A stretch of DNA of 64,000 nucleotides from Escherichia ruysiae (GCF_902498915.1 NZ_CABVLQ010000001.1), one strand, 5' to 3'; counted from the first letter of the stretch, positions 43,639 to 53,395 are shown. Notes: generated from the letters alone by a model not told the origin. Translations and numbers: made by a program.

Positions 43639-44640
43639 TCAGAGTTTGGCGAATTTTTCGAGAGTGCGAATAAGCTGGGTAACAAACCCATATTCGTTAT
43701 CGTACCAGGCGACTGTTTTCACCAGTTGTAAATCGCCCACGGCGGTAATCTCCGTTTGCGTGGCATCAAACACCGAACCGAAATGGCTACCAATGATATC
43801 GGAAGAGACTATTTCTTCATCGGTATAACCAAATGACTCGTTATTGTTTGTCGCTTTTTTAAGCGCGTTGTTCACCTCTTCGGCAGTGACTTTTTTCCCG
43901 AGAATAGACACCAGTTCGGTGACCGAACCGGTTTTCACGGGTACACGCTGCGCATGGCCTTTCAGTTTGCCGCTCAGTTCCGGGATCACCAGGCCAATGG
44001 CTTTTGCCGCGCCAGTGGTGTGGGGAATGATATTTTCTGCCGCCGCACGTGAAGCGCGTAGATCTTTACCACGCGGACCATCCACCAGTGACTGGGTGCC
44101 GGTATAGGCATGAATAGTCGTCATCGTGCCGACTTCTATTCCGAAACTGTCGTGCATGGCTTTGGCCATCGGCGCAAGACAGTTGGTGGTGCATGACGCC
44201 ACGGAAACAATGGTGTCGTTGCCATCCAGAGTGTCGTCATTGACGTTATAAACGATAGTTTTCATCTCACCGGCAGGGGCGGAAATCAGTACCTTCCTGG
44301 CGCCAGCATCCAGATGCGCCTGTGATTTTTCTGCAGAGGTATAAAAGCCTGTACATTCGACAATGATTTCTGCACCTTTTGCTTTCCACGGAATATTTTT
44401 CGCCTCTTTTTCGGCGTAAACCGCAATGCTTTTCCCATCGACGATAAGTGAATCTTCAGTGAAATCAACGCTCCAGGGGAACGGGCCGTAGTTTGAATCG
44501 TGTTTCAGCAGATAGGCGAGAATTTTCGGTGATGTGAGATCATTAATAGCGACAACGTCTATGTTGCTTTTGACCTCAAGTAATCGACGCAACACCAGTC
44601 GACCGATACGACCAAAACCGTTAATGCCAACTTTACTCAT
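43639..44640 (-). CDS. gapC: Glyceraldehyde-3-phosphate dehydrogenase C, intact
   Basis: A 333-residue GAPDH. The N-terminal NAD-binding motif is GINGFGRIGR, the catalytic Cys is Cys150 in VASCTTNC, and the C-terminal WYDNEYGF segment is present, so all hallmark residues are intact. K-12 carries gapC as a frameshifted pseudogene; here it is a complete frame. Start at 44640 (MSKVGINGFG) with GGAGAAAACC upstream; the longer frame to 44715 lacks conservation. Its role beside gapA in E. coli is unclear; a surface or secreted form is reported for some strains and genera. Confidence 0.93.
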   Translation of the reverse strand: MSKVGINGFGRIGRLVLRRLLEVKSNIDVVAINDLTSPKILAYLLKHDSNYGPFPWSVDFTEDSLIVDGKSIAVYAEKEAKNIPWKAKGAEIIVECTGFYTSAEKSQAHLDAGARKVLISAPAGEMKTIVYNVNDDTLDGNDTIVSVASCTTNCLAPMAKAMHDSFGIEVGTMTTIHAYTGTQSLVDGPRGKDLRASRAAAENIIPHTTGAAKAIGLVIPELSGKLKGHAQRVPVKTGSVTELVSILGKKVTAEEVNNALKKATNNNESFGYTDEEIVSSDIIGSHFGSVFDATQTEITAVGDLQLVKTVAWYDNEYGFVTQLIRTLEKFAKL

Positions 44641-44828
44641 GGTTTTCTCCTGTAAGGAACTCTTGGGTGAAAATTGATCCTTTCCAGGCTTAGACCAGGA
44701 TGGCGGGATGAGCAATCTACATTCGTGCAGCGAAACGTAACGTACTGAAAAAGGGCGAACAATATTTAATGAAATTTTAAGAAAAGCTGGTTATGTTAAC
44801 GGAAAATTGTTTTAAAGCAGGAAATGTT

Positions 44829-45359
44829 ATGGAAAAGAAATATTCAAGGTTACAAATTGGCATTCACTGGCTGGTCTTTTTGCTGGTTATTGCAGCGTAT
44901 TGCGCAATGGAGTTTCGTGGCTTTTTCCCGCGAGCCGATCGGCCGCTCATCAACATGATCCATGTTTCCTGCGGCATTTCGATTCTCGTACTAATGGTGC
45001 TTCGTCTTGTGCTAAGACTGAAATACCCAACCCCGCCAATTGTGCCTAAACCGAAACCGATGATGACGGGGCTTGCGCATCTTGGGCATCTGGTCATTTA
45101 CCTGCTGTTTATCGCGTTGCCACTGATTGGTATCGTGATGATGTATAACCGTGGCAATCCCTGGTTTGCGTTCGGTGTAACGATGCCTTACACATCAGAG
45201 CCAAATTTCGATCTGGTGGATATTTTAAAGTCGTGGCATGAAACGCTGGCAAATTTGGGATATTTCGTTATCGGGCTACATGCTGCTGCTGCATTGGCAC
45301 ACCACTATTTCTGGAAGGACAACACGCTTCTGCGCATGATGCCGCGTAAGCGTTCCTGA
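44829..45359 (+). CDS. cybB: Superoxide oxidase, cytochrome b561
   Basis: A 176-residue inner membrane di-heme cytochrome b561 that oxidises superoxide and passes electrons to ubiquinone. Four hydrophobic segments are visible, with heme-ligand His candidates in IGIHWLVFL (His13), NMIHVSCG, GLAHLGHL and GLHAAAALAHHYF. The start at 44829 (MEKKYSRLQ) matches K-12; the frame extends 12 codons upstream. It is divergent from gapC. Confidence 0.95.
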   Translation: MEKKYSRLQIGIHWLVFLLVIAAYCAMEFRGFFPRADRPLINMIHVSCGISILVLMVLRLVLRLKYPTPPIVPKPKPMMTGLAHLGHLVIYLLFIALPLIGIVMMYNRGNPWFAFGVTMPYTSEPNFDLVDILKSWHETLANLGYFVIGLHAAAALAHHYFWKDNTLLRMMPRKRS

Positions 45360-45367
45360 CGACAATA

Positions 45368-45432
45368 AAAGAAAGCGCCTGTACTAAACCAGACCCGTGG
45401 TACAGGCGAAGAATACGGGTCTACATCGGAAG
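45368..45432 (-). ncRNA. rydC: RydC small RNA
   Basis: About 65 nt on the minus strand beginning CTTCCGATGTAGACCCGTAT and ending in GTACAGGCGCTTTCTTTT. It is the Hfq-binding pseudoknot RNA RydC, which in K-12 lies at this spot between cybB and ydcA. The two pseudoknot stems can be traced: CGCCTGTAC with GTACAGGCG, and AGACCCGT with ACGGGTCT. It activates cfa and represses yejABEF and csgD mRNAs in published work. Confidence 0.93.
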
Positions 45433-45632
45433 CATCTATTATATTTATTTGTATGACAAATAAAACCATAATTAGCCTTTATGTGTTTATCTGGATTATA
45501 TTTAACCAATTTATCTTTCAGTTAAGATTGAAATCCAATTTCCTCAATTTTTGATCTCTCTAAGTGAAATTAAATCCACCCAGCGTATAACTTTTATACC
45601 GAACATAAAATTTGGTAAACAATGGAGGTTAT

Positions 45633-45806
45633 ATGAAAAAAATTGCACTTATCTTGTTTGTGGGAATGCTTGTTTCGTTTTATGCCGATGCCGGGCGCAA
45701 GCCGTGTTCTGGTTCGAAAGGTGGGATATCCCACTGTACTGCTGGTGGCAAATTTGTTTGTAACGATGGATCTATCAGCGCATCGAAAAAGACATGTACT
45801 AACTGA
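45633..45806 (+). CDS. ydcA: Small secreted protein YdcA
   Basis: A 57-residue protein with a signal peptide ending near Ala20 (SFYADA) and a mature part of about 37 residues with four Cys (CSGSKGGISHC, FVCNDGS, KKTCTN), which probably form two disulphides in the periplasm. Function unknown. Ribosome binding site GGAGG upstream. Confidence 0.9.
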   Translation: MKKIALILFVGMLVSFYADAGRKPCSGSKGGISHCTAGGKFVCNDGSISASKKTCTN

Positions 45807-45879
45807 AAGGAAAAAAGGGGTGCCATGAGAAAATGAACCTGCCAGCCAGATGCGCGGGGAAAACTCCCCGCGCTGGCCC

Positions 45880-46025
<146 letters not shown>

Positions 46026-46029
<4 letters not shown>

Positions 46030-46088
46030 AGCCTTTTCTCCTTGCCGGATAGCAGGTAAGAGACTAACATCTGAATTGCGAGTTTCAT
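46026..46088 (-). CDS. Mok-like leader peptide, copy 1 (20 codons, altered frame)
   Basis: The ATG at 46088 opens 20 codons (MKLAIQMLVSYLLSGKEKRL) and stops at a TGA that overlaps the hokB ATG. In the second copy and in other hok systems mok runs on through hok in another frame. A one-base insertion (GAAAAGG for GAAAGG) causes the early stop. Translation of mok is what normally allows hok translation, so coupling here may differ. Confidence 0.75.
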
Positions 46089-46136
46089 TCGTTGGCCTCG
46101 GTTGATAGAAATATCGGTCGGGGCCTTCGTCTTTCT
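46070..46136 (+). ncRNA. sokB: Sok-like antisense RNA, copy 1
   Basis: Lies opposite the mok start. A 14-bp hairpin with GU pairs (GGCCTCGGTTGATA, loop GAAA, TATCGGTCGGGGCC; 46094-46125) followed by TTCGTCTTTCT fits a Sok terminator. The 5' end is estimated only from hok/sok architecture. Confidence 0.6.
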
Positions 46137-46376
46137 GATTCCCGGTCAGCCTGAAAACAGAAAGTCTCAGGCACCCGCGAGCATCCTATGTGGTTTCCCT
46201 TAGCAGAGAAATAATCACTTTACGGAATTGCGTGACGATTTCCGGCAAATTTTAATCAGATAACATAAACGACAGGATTAAATGCGAGCCAGGTTCCGAT
46301 TGCAGTATGAAAAGGGGTGCCATGAGAAAATGAACCTGCCAGCCAGATGCGCGGGGAAAACTCCCCGCGCTGGCCC

Positions 46377-46565
<189 letters not shown>

Positions 46566-46584
<19 letters not shown>

Positions 46585-46632
46585 TCGTCGGCCTCGGTTG
46601 ATAGAAATATCGGTCGGGGCCTTCGTCTTTCT
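46566..46632 (+). ncRNA. sokB: Sok-like antisense RNA, copy 2
   Basis: Same hairpin as copy 1 at 46590-46621, followed by TTCGTCTTTCT. The 5' end is not defined by sequence alone. Base changes near the mok start between copies (about 46572-46590) mean each Sok may pair best with its own target. Confidence 0.6.
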
Positions 46633-46860
46633 GATTCCCGGTTAGCCTGAAAACAGAAAGTCTCAGGCACCCGCGATCATCCTATGCAGTTTCTCTTAGC
46701 AGGGAAATAATCACTTTACGGAATTGCGTAACGCTTTCCAGAATTTCACGCAATACACCTCACAAAGCATTCTTATTCGCCAGTTTATTCATTGCAGCGC
46801 CCGATGATCTCTTAACGCATAACATGTTGTAAAAATGTGAAGTGAAAACGTTTTTGGTCG

Positions 46861-46887
46861 TAAGTAATTACCACCGATTGCCGATGA
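46861..46887 (+). promoter_or_regulatory. Sigma-28 (FliA) promoter of trg
   Basis: TAAGTAAT, an 11-base spacer and GCCGATGA fit the flagellar sigma factor consensus (TAAAGTTT-N11-GCCGATAA), 39 bases before the trg ATG. Confidence 0.8.
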
Positions 46888-46926
46888 TTCTCTCTCGGGA
46901 GTAAATCTGGAAGAGAGACAACGACC

Positions 46927-48567
46927 ATGCATACAACACCCTCACACCGCTTAGGTTTTTTATATCACATCAGGCTGGTTCCGCTATTTGCCTGTATTCT
47001 GGGCGGCATATTACTTCTTTTTGCCCTGAGTTCAGCTCTGGCTGGGTATTTTCTCTGGCAGGCTGACCGCGATCAGCGTGACGCTACTGCGGAGATCCAG
47101 ACTCGCACCGGTCTGGCAAATAGCTCTGATTATCTGCGTTCAGCCCGGATCAATATGATTCAGGCCGGGGCGGCGAGCCGTATCGCAGAAATGGAAGAGA
47201 TGAAGCGAAATATCGCACAAGCGGAATTGCAGATTAAACAATCGCAGCAAGGTTATCGTACTTACCAGAATCGCCAGGTGAAAACGGCTGCAGATGAAGC
47301 TCTGAACGCTGAATTAAATCAACGTTTTCAGGCTTATATAACTGGCCTCCAGCCTATGCTGAAATATGCCAAAAATGGCATGTTTGAAGCGATTATTAAT
47401 CATGAAAGTGAGCATATCCGAACGCTGGATAATGCTTATACCCATATATTAAACAAAGCCGTTGAAATACGTAGCGCCAGAGCGAACCACCTGGCGGAGC
47501 AGGCGCATCAGCGCACTCGACTGGGTGTGATGTTTATGATAGGTGCGTTTATGCTTGCCTTGGTCATGACGCTGATGACCTTCATTGTTTTGCGTCGGAT
47601 TGTGATTCGACCTCTGCAACATGCCGCGCACCGTATTGAACAAATCGCCAGTGGCGATCTGACAATGAACGACGAACCGACGGGGCGCAGTGAAATTGGA
47701 CGTTTGAGCCGCCATCTACAGAAAATGCAGCATTCGCTGGTGATGACCGTCGGGACGGTACGCCAGGGGGCGGAGGAGATTTATCGCGGCACCAGCGAAA
47801 TTTCCGCTGGCAATGCTGACCTTTCTTCACGCACTGAAGAACAGGCGGCGGCGATTGAACAAACCGCTGCCAGCATGGAGCAACTCACCGCGACGGTGAA
47901 ACAGAATGCGGATAATGCACACCACGCGAGCCGTCTGGCACAAGAGGCTTCCGTTAAAGCCAGCGATGGCGGGAAGACAGTTTCCGGCGTGGTGAAAACG
48001 ATGGGCGATATCTCCAGTAGCTCGAAAAAAATTTCCGAAATCACCGCCGTGATCAACAGTATTGCTTTCCAGACAAATATTCTGGCGCTCAATGCCGCCG
48101 TTGAAGCCGCGCGAGCTGGTGAGCAAGGTCGCGGATTTGCGGTTGTTGCCAGCGAAGTGCGTACACTTGCCAGTCGCAGCGCCCAGGCAGCGAAAGAAAT
48201 TGAAGGCTTAATCAGCGAATCAGTTGAGTTGATTGGACAAGGGGCTGATGAAGTGGCAACAGCAGGTAAAACGATGAGTGCCATTGTGGATGCAGTGGCG
48301 AGCGTCACACATATCATGCAGGAAATTGCCGCTGCTTCGGATGAGCAAAGCAGGGGAATAACGCAGGTTAGCCAGGCGATTTCTGAAATGGATAAAGTAA
48401 CACAACAGAATGCCTCTCTGGTGGAGGAGGCGTCTGCAGCGGCGGTGTCGCTTGAAGAGCAGGCGACACGATTAACTGAGGCTGTGGATGTATTCCGCCT
48501 GAAGAAACAATCGTTACCTGTGGATCAACGAGGGGCAGGCAACTCGGTTAGTTTGGCAACGGCGTGA
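46927..48567 (+). CDS. trg: Methyl-accepting chemotaxis protein III (ribose/galactose)
   Basis: A 546-residue chemoreceptor. It has a transmembrane segment at about residues 15-45 and a periplasmic four-helix ligand domain (50-195) that binds ribose- and galactose-loaded periplasmic proteins. TM2 (about 200-222) leads to a HAMP domain with RRIVIRPLQHAAHRIEQIASGDL, then methylation helices and the invariant hairpin tip EIEAARAGEQGRGFAVVA-like core. The periplasmic domain differs from K-12 at many positions, more than the signalling domain. Expressed from a FliA promoter. Confidence 0.96.
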   Translation: MHTTPSHRLGFLYHIRLVPLFACILGGILLLFALSSALAGYFLWQADRDQRDATAEIQTRTGLANSSDYLRSARINMIQAGAASRIAEMEEMKRNIAQAELQIKQSQQGYRTYQNRQVKTAADEALNAELNQRFQAYITGLQPMLKYAKNGMFEAIINHESEHIRTLDNAYTHILNKAVEIRSARANHLAEQAHQRTRLGVMFMIGAFMLALVMTLMTFIVLRRIVIRPLQHAAHRIEQIASGDLTMNDEPTGRSEIGRLSRHLQKMQHSLVMTVGTVRQGAEEIYRGTSEISAGNADLSSRTEEQAAAIEQTAASMEQLTATVKQNADNAHHASRLAQEASVKASDGGKTVSGVVKTMGDISSSSKKISEITAVINSIAFQTNILALNAAVEAARAGEQGRGFAVVASEVRTLASRSAQAAKEIEGLISESVELIGQGADEVATAGKTMSAIVDAVASVTHIMQEIAAASDEQSRGITQVSQAISEMDKVTQQNASLVEEASAAAVSLEEQATRLTEAVDVFRLKKQSLPVDQRGAGNSVSLATA

Positions 48568-48577
48568 TAATGTCAAA

Positions 48578-48599
48578 GAAGGGATCGCAAGATCCCTTC
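48578..48599. terminator. Bidirectional terminator between trg and ydcI
   Basis: GAAGGGATC, GCAA tetraloop, GATCCCTTC: a 9-bp perfect stem between two convergent genes. Confidence 0.8.
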
Positions 48600-48604
48600 A
48601 CCTT

Positions 48605-49528
48605 TCAGAATGGCATTGATTTCCGAATTGCGTTAATCATTAGCTGACAGCCGGAAGAGAGCGTTGCATCTACGCGGGTCAGTATTCCAATCGGTTCGCC
48701 TGCGCCATGTCCCGGAACAGGCAGCGCCACCAGCGAGGCATGACGCAGGTCGTCTTTTACTGCGCCAGAAGGGACAAACCACACATAGTCATATTCAACC
48801 GTAAGCTGACGCGAAAGCGATGCTGAAAGCGTTTCAATACAACCCGAAGGAATTTTGCAGCCCTGGCTTTGTACTAACGCATCTGAATGTTGGCGGGGCG
48901 CAGTGCCTTCCGGCGATACGACAACCGGCCATTCCAGTACCCGGCTTAGCGTCACGTTTTCCTGAAGAAGCGGGTGGTTAGGCCGGACAACCAGTTTCAG
49001 CGATTCGAGAAACAGCAATTCGTAATTAAGCCCGGTCATCAGTTCAGGATCTGACATCCGGCCAACACCGATATCAATTTCTCCCGTTTTTAAGCCTGCC
49101 AGAATCATGGTGTTACTCATGGTGGCAACTTGCAGAGTGGTCTCTTTTTGTTGCTGATGAAACTGACCAATAACGGAAGGCAAGATCCCCAGTGCAGCAG
49201 TGGGTAACGCACCAACCCTTACAACATCATTGTTAAGCCCTTCTTTACGATTAAGCGCCTGACCTGCGGTGTTGATGGCGTCAAGTACTCTGACTACATG
49301 GGTTAAAAATTGCTCGCCAGGTAAGGTGAGCTGCGCGCCCTGACGTCCACGGTCAAATAAGCGGGTGCCTGTCAATTGTTCAAGTTCATTCAATGTCTTA
49401 GAGAGCGCAGGTTGACTCAAATTAAGGGTTTCAGCCGCGCGCCCCAAAGTTCCTTGTTGTGCGACAGCTACGAAAGTATGAAGGTGGCGCAAACGGATGC
49501 GCTGACTAAACAGACTATTTTTTTCCAT
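48605..49528 (-). CDS. ydcI: LysR-type regulator YdcI
   Basis: A 307-residue LysR transcription factor. The N-terminal winged helix-turn-helix covers residues 12-70 (HLHTFVAVAQQGTLGRAAETL, SQPALSKTLNELE) and the C-terminal periplasmic-binding-like effector domain follows. In K-12 and Salmonella it is linked to pH and acid stress. The start at 49528 gives MEKNSLFSQRI as in K-12; the frame extends 23 codons upstream without support. It is divergent from ydcJ. Confidence 0.94.
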   Translation of the reverse strand: MEKNSLFSQRIRLRHLHTFVAVAQQGTLGRAAETLNLSQPALSKTLNELEQLTGTRLFDRGRQGAQLTLPGEQFLTHVVRVLDAINTAGQALNRKEGLNNDVVRVGALPTAALGILPSVIGQFHQQQKETTLQVATMSNTMILAGLKTGEIDIGVGRMSDPELMTGLNYELLFLESLKLVVRPNHPLLQENVTLSRVLEWPVVVSPEGTAPRQHSDALVQSQGCKIPSGCIETLSASLSRQLTVEYDYVWFVPSGAVKDDLRHASLVALPVPGHGAGEPIGILTRVDATLSSGCQLMINAIRKSMPF

Positions 49529-49744
49529 AAGCGATGTTAAAAACGAAGCGGTGCCGCTGACAAGTGAAGTTGTTTGATTATGATAACTTGATTGCAAAAT
49601 ATTATTAACATATAAAGCAATTTTGTTACGTTTTCAGGCGTGGTTTTACTGATTTCGTGGGGAGATCACAGTTTGTAAATTCTTCCCACCAGAGTAAATG
49701 TGGTTACCTACACTCCAGATTACTGACCACTGGAGGCAGAGATT

Positions 49745-51088
49745 ATGGCGAACAGCATCACGGCGGATGAGATTCGGGAACAGTTTTCGCAGGCTATGTC
49801 AGCCATGTATCAGCAAGAAGTTCCACAGTACGGTACGCTGCTGGAACTGGTGGCTGACGTCAATCTGTCTGTGCTGGAAAACAATCCCCAATTGCATGAA
49901 AAAATGGTAAATGCGGACGAACTGGCGCGACTTAACGTTGAACGTCATGGGGCGATTCGCGTCGGCACCGCACAAGAGCTTGCCACTCTACGGCGGATAT
50001 TTGCCATTATGGGGATGTATCCGGTCAGTTATTACGATCTCTCGCAGGCGGGCGTGCCGGTACATTCCACAGCATTTCGTCCTATCGATGATGCCTCGCT
50101 GGCGCGTAATCCTTTCCGGGTTTTTACCTCATTACTTCGCCTTGAACTCATCGAAAACGAAACCTTGCGCCAGAAGGCGGCGGAGATTTTACATCAGCGC
50201 GATATCTTTACCCCGCGTTGTCGGCAACTGTTAGATGTATATGATCGGGAGGGCGGCTTTAGCAAAGCTCAGGCGCGGGAGTTTGTGCAGGAAGTCCTGG
50301 AGACGTTTCGCTGGCATCAGTCAGCAACAGTAGATGAAGAAACCTATCGCGCGTTGCACAACGAACATCGACTGATTGCTGATGTGGTCTGTTTTCCTGG
50401 CTGCCATATTAACCACCTGACGCCACGCACGCTCGACATTGACCGGGTGCAGTCGATGATGCCCGAATGCGGTATTGAACCCAAAATTCTGATCGAAGGG
50501 CCGCCGCGCCGCGAGGTGCCGATTTTACTGCGCCAGACCAGTTTTAAGGCGCTGGAAGAGACCGTGTTGTTTGCAGGGCAAAAGCAGGGAACGCATACCG
50601 CACGCTTTGGTGAGATAGAGCAACGTGGTGTGGCATTAACGCCGAAAGGACGGCAACTGTATGATGAGCTTCTGCGTAACGCCGGAATCGGACAGGATAA
50701 TCTCACTCACCAACTGCATTTGCAGGAAACCTTCAGCGCCTTTCCGGACAGTGAATTTCTGATGCGCCAGCAGGGATTGGCATGGTTTCGCTATCGCCTG
50801 ACGCCATCGGGTGAGGCGCATCGTCAGGCGATCCATCCCGGAGACGATCCACAACCTTTGATCGAACGTGGTTGGGTAGTGGCGCAACCTATTACCTATG
50901 AGGATTTCCTGCCGGTTAGTGCTGCGGGGATCTTCCAGTCGAATCTGGGTAATGAAACGCAAATGCGCAGTCACGGTAATGCCAGCCGGGAGGCTTTTGA
51001 ACTGGCGCTGGGGTGTCCGGTATTTGATGAGTTTCAGTTGTACCAGGAAGCGGAAGAACGCAGTAAACGCCGCTGTGGTTTGCTTTAA
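49745..51088 (+). CDS. ydcJ: 2-oxoadipate dioxygenase/decarboxylase family protein (DUF1338)
   Basis: A 447-residue metalloenzyme of the DUF1338/HglS family. Family members convert 2-oxoadipate to D-2-hydroxyglutarate with Fe(II) and O2. The conserved His68 in NVERHGAIRVGT matches the family's first metal ligand; further candidates are His in CFPGCHINHLTPRT and Glu in RFGEIEQRG. The vicinal oxygen chelate-like fold is cytoplasmic. Downstream is opgD, with 224 bases between. Confidence 0.92.
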   Translation: MANSITADEIREQFSQAMSAMYQQEVPQYGTLLELVADVNLSVLENNPQLHEKMVNADELARLNVERHGAIRVGTAQELATLRRIFAIMGMYPVSYYDLSQAGVPVHSTAFRPIDDASLARNPFRVFTSLLRLELIENETLRQKAAEILHQRDIFTPRCRQLLDVYDREGGFSKAQAREFVQEVLETFRWHQSATVDEETYRALHNEHRLIADVVCFPGCHINHLTPRTLDIDRVQSMMPECGIEPKILIEGPPRREVPILLRQTSFKALEETVLFAGQKQGTHTARFGEIEQRGVALTPKGRQLYDELLRNAGIGQDNLTHQLHLQETFSAFPDSEFLMRQQGLAWFRYRLTPSGEAHRQAIHPGDDPQPLIERGWVVAQPITYEDFLPVSAAGIFQSNLGNETQMRSHGNASREAFELALGCPVFDEFQLYQEAEERSKRRCGLL

Positions 51089-51312
51089 ATTCTGTCCAAC
51101 CGACTTTGCAAAAATTTGCCTGATTTTACAAACGAATCAGGCTCATCCCATCGACAGAAAAAAATTGCCGATTTATGCATATTCTCTGAGTTCAACAATT
51201 GGATTATTAATAAATATTGTCTAGAGTGAGCGGTCATTAATAAGCATTTTCTTGCCGCTGAATACGACCAGCGCGGGACCATTCACTACACCAGAAGGAC
51301 TCACTTTCAGGT

Positions 51313-52968
51313 ATGGATCGTAGACGATTTATTAAAGGTTCAATGGCTATGGCCGCCGTGTGCGGGACTAGCGGCATTGCTTCTCTTTTTTCTCAGGCTG
51401 CGTTCGCAGCAGAATCTGATATTGCCGACGGGCAAACCCAGCGTTTTGACTTCTCTATTTTACAGTCAATGGCGCACGACTTAGCGCAAACAGCGTGGCG
51501 TGGTGCACCGCGTCCGTTACCCGATACGCTGGCGACGATGACGCCGCAGGCTTATAACAGCATTCAGTATGACGCCGAAAAATCACTCTGGCATAACGTT
51601 GAGAACCGCCAACTGGACGCTCAGTTCTTCCATATGGGAATGGGGTTTCGCCGCCGCGTTCGCATGTTCTCTGTTGATCCAGCAACACATCTGGCGCGCG
51701 AAATACACTTCCGTCCGGAATTGTTTAAATACAACGATGCGGGTGTTGATACCAAACAATTAGAAGGGCAAAGCGATCTCGGTTTTGCGGGATTCCGTGT
51801 ATTTAAAGCACCGGAACTGGCGCGCCGCGACGTGGTTTCTTTCCTCGGTGCCAGTTATTTCCGTGCCGTTGATGACACTTATCAATACGGTTTGTCGGCG
51901 CGTGGTCTGGCGATCGACACTTACACCGACAGCAAAGAAGAGTTCCCCGACTTTACCGCCTTCTGGTTCGATACGGTAAAACCTGGCGCGACCACTTTTA
52001 CCGTTTATGCGTTGCTCGATAGCGCCAGCATTACTGGTGCTTACAAGTTCACCATCCACTGTGAGAAGAACCAGGTGATTATGGATGTCGAAAATCACCT
52101 GTATGCGCGTAAAGACATTAAACAACTGGGCATCGCGCCGATGACCAGTATGTTCAGTTGCGGGACTAACGAACGTCGTATGTGCGACACCATTCATCCG
52201 CAAATCCATGATTCAGACCGTCTTTCCATGTGGCGGGGTAATGGCGAGTGGATCTGCCGTCCGCTGAATAATCCGCAGAAATTGCAGTTCAATGCCTATA
52301 CCGATAACAATCCAAAAGGGTTTGGCTTGTTGCAGCTGGATCGTGATTTCTCCCATTATCAGGACATTATGGGCTGGTATAACAAACGCCCAAGTCTGTG
52401 GGTGGAACCGCGTAACAAGTGGGGTAAGGGCACTATCGGTTTGATGGAGATCCCGACGACGGGAGAAACGCTGGATAATATTGTCTGTTTCTGGCAACCA
52501 GAGAAAGCAATCAAAGCGGGCGACGAACTGGCGTTTCAGTATCGTCTTTACTGGAGTGCACAGCCTCCCGTTCATTGTCCATTAGCACGAGTTATGGCGA
52601 CGCGTACCGGCATGGGAGGCTTCCCGGAAGGCTGGGCGCCAGGTGAACATTATCCGGAAAAATGGGCTCGTCGTTTTGCCGTCGATTTTGTCGGTGGTGA
52701 TCTGAAAGCGGCTGCGCCGAAAGGGATTGAGCCTGTTATCACACTTTCCAGTGGTGAAGCGAAACAAATAGAAATTCTCTACATTGAGCCGATTGATGGT
52801 TACCGTATTCAGTTTGACTGGTATCCGACTTCGGACTCAACTGATCCGGTCGATATGCGTATGTATTTGCGCTGCCAGGGCGATGCCATCAGTGAAACAT
52901 GGCTGTATCAGTATTTCCCTCCAGCACCGGATAAGCGCCAGTATGTTGACGATCGCGTGATGAACTAA
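51313..52968 (+). CDS. opgD: Osmoregulated periplasmic glucan protein OpgD
   Basis: A 551-residue Tat-exported protein. The signal has the twin-arginine motif DRRRFIKGS at residues 2-10 and cleavage near Ala32 (SQAAFA). The mature part has the OpgG/OpgD N-terminal beta-sandwich and a C-terminal Ig-like domain. It shapes the size of osmoregulated periplasmic glucans and is reported as a beta-1,2-glucanase (GH186). Full length and intact; also named mdoD. Confidence 0.95.
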   Translation: MDRRRFIKGSMAMAAVCGTSGIASLFSQAAFAAESDIADGQTQRFDFSILQSMAHDLAQTAWRGAPRPLPDTLATMTPQAYNSIQYDAEKSLWHNVENRQLDAQFFHMGMGFRRRVRMFSVDPATHLAREIHFRPELFKYNDAGVDTKQLEGQSDLGFAGFRVFKAPELARRDVVSFLGASYFRAVDDTYQYGLSARGLAIDTYTDSKEEFPDFTAFWFDTVKPGATTFTVYALLDSASITGAYKFTIHCEKNQVIMDVENHLYARKDIKQLGIAPMTSMFSCGTNERRMCDTIHPQIHDSDRLSMWRGNGEWICRPLNNPQKLQFNAYTDNNPKGFGLLQLDRDFSHYQDIMGWYNKRPSLWVEPRNKWGKGTIGLMEIPTTGETLDNIVCFWQPEKAIKAGDELAFQYRLYWSAQPPVHCPLARVMATRTGMGGFPEGWAPGEHYPEKWARRFAVDFVGGDLKAAAPKGIEPVITLSSGEAKQIEILYIEPIDGYRIQFDWYPTSDSTDPVDMRMYLRCQGDAISETWLYQYFPPAPDKRQYVDDRVMN

Positions 52969-52981
52969 TCTTTATTTTTTA

Positions 52982-53005
52982 GGCACCTTCTTCCGGGAGG
53001 GTGCC
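52982..53005 (+). terminator. opgD terminator-like hairpin
   Basis: GGCACC, 12-base loop and GGTGCC just after the opgD stop; the T run after it is weak. Confidence 0.5.
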
Positions 53006-53109
53006 GTCTGGTTAAACACGATCCCGCTCGCATTTTTCCTCAAGTTAAATGGGTAATCTGATGTTGTATATTCCATATACACGTTGTCAGCCACTAACAG
53101 GGAGTGCGT

Positions 53110-53334
53110 ATGTTTCCAGAATATCGAGATTTAATATCCCGTCTGAAAAACGAAAATCCTCGCTTTATGTCCTTGTTTGATAAACATAATAAACTTGATC
53201 ATGAAATTGCCAGAAAGGAAGGCTCTGACGGTCGAGGATACAATGCGGAAGTCGCTCGCATGAAAAAACAGAAATTACAAATGAAGGATGAGATGCTTAA
53301 AATCCTGCAACAGGAGAGCGTCAAAGAGGTGTAA
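53110..53334 (+). CDS. ydcH: DUF465 protein YdcH
   Basis: A 74-residue, highly charged protein predicted to be a helical hairpin (KNENPRFMSLFDKHNKLDHEI, then a KKQKLQMKDEML helix). DUF465 members are small cytoplasmic proteins of unknown function. ATG at 53110 matches K-12; a GTG two codons earlier is possible. GGGAG lies upstream and a terminator follows. Confidence 0.92.
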   Translation: MFPEYRDLISRLKNENPRFMSLFDKHNKLDHEIARKEGSDGRGYNAEVARMKKQKLQMKDEMLKILQQESVKEV

Positions 53335-53343
53335 ACTTTCCTA

Positions 53344-53366
53344 AGCCGCCTGCCAGGCGGCTTTTT
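53344..53366 (+). terminator. ydcH terminator
   Basis: AGCCGCCTG and CCAGGCGGC make a compact hairpin followed by five T. Confidence 0.85.
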
Positions 53367-53395
53367 AACGACTGCAAAGAGTAACAGGAGATAAG

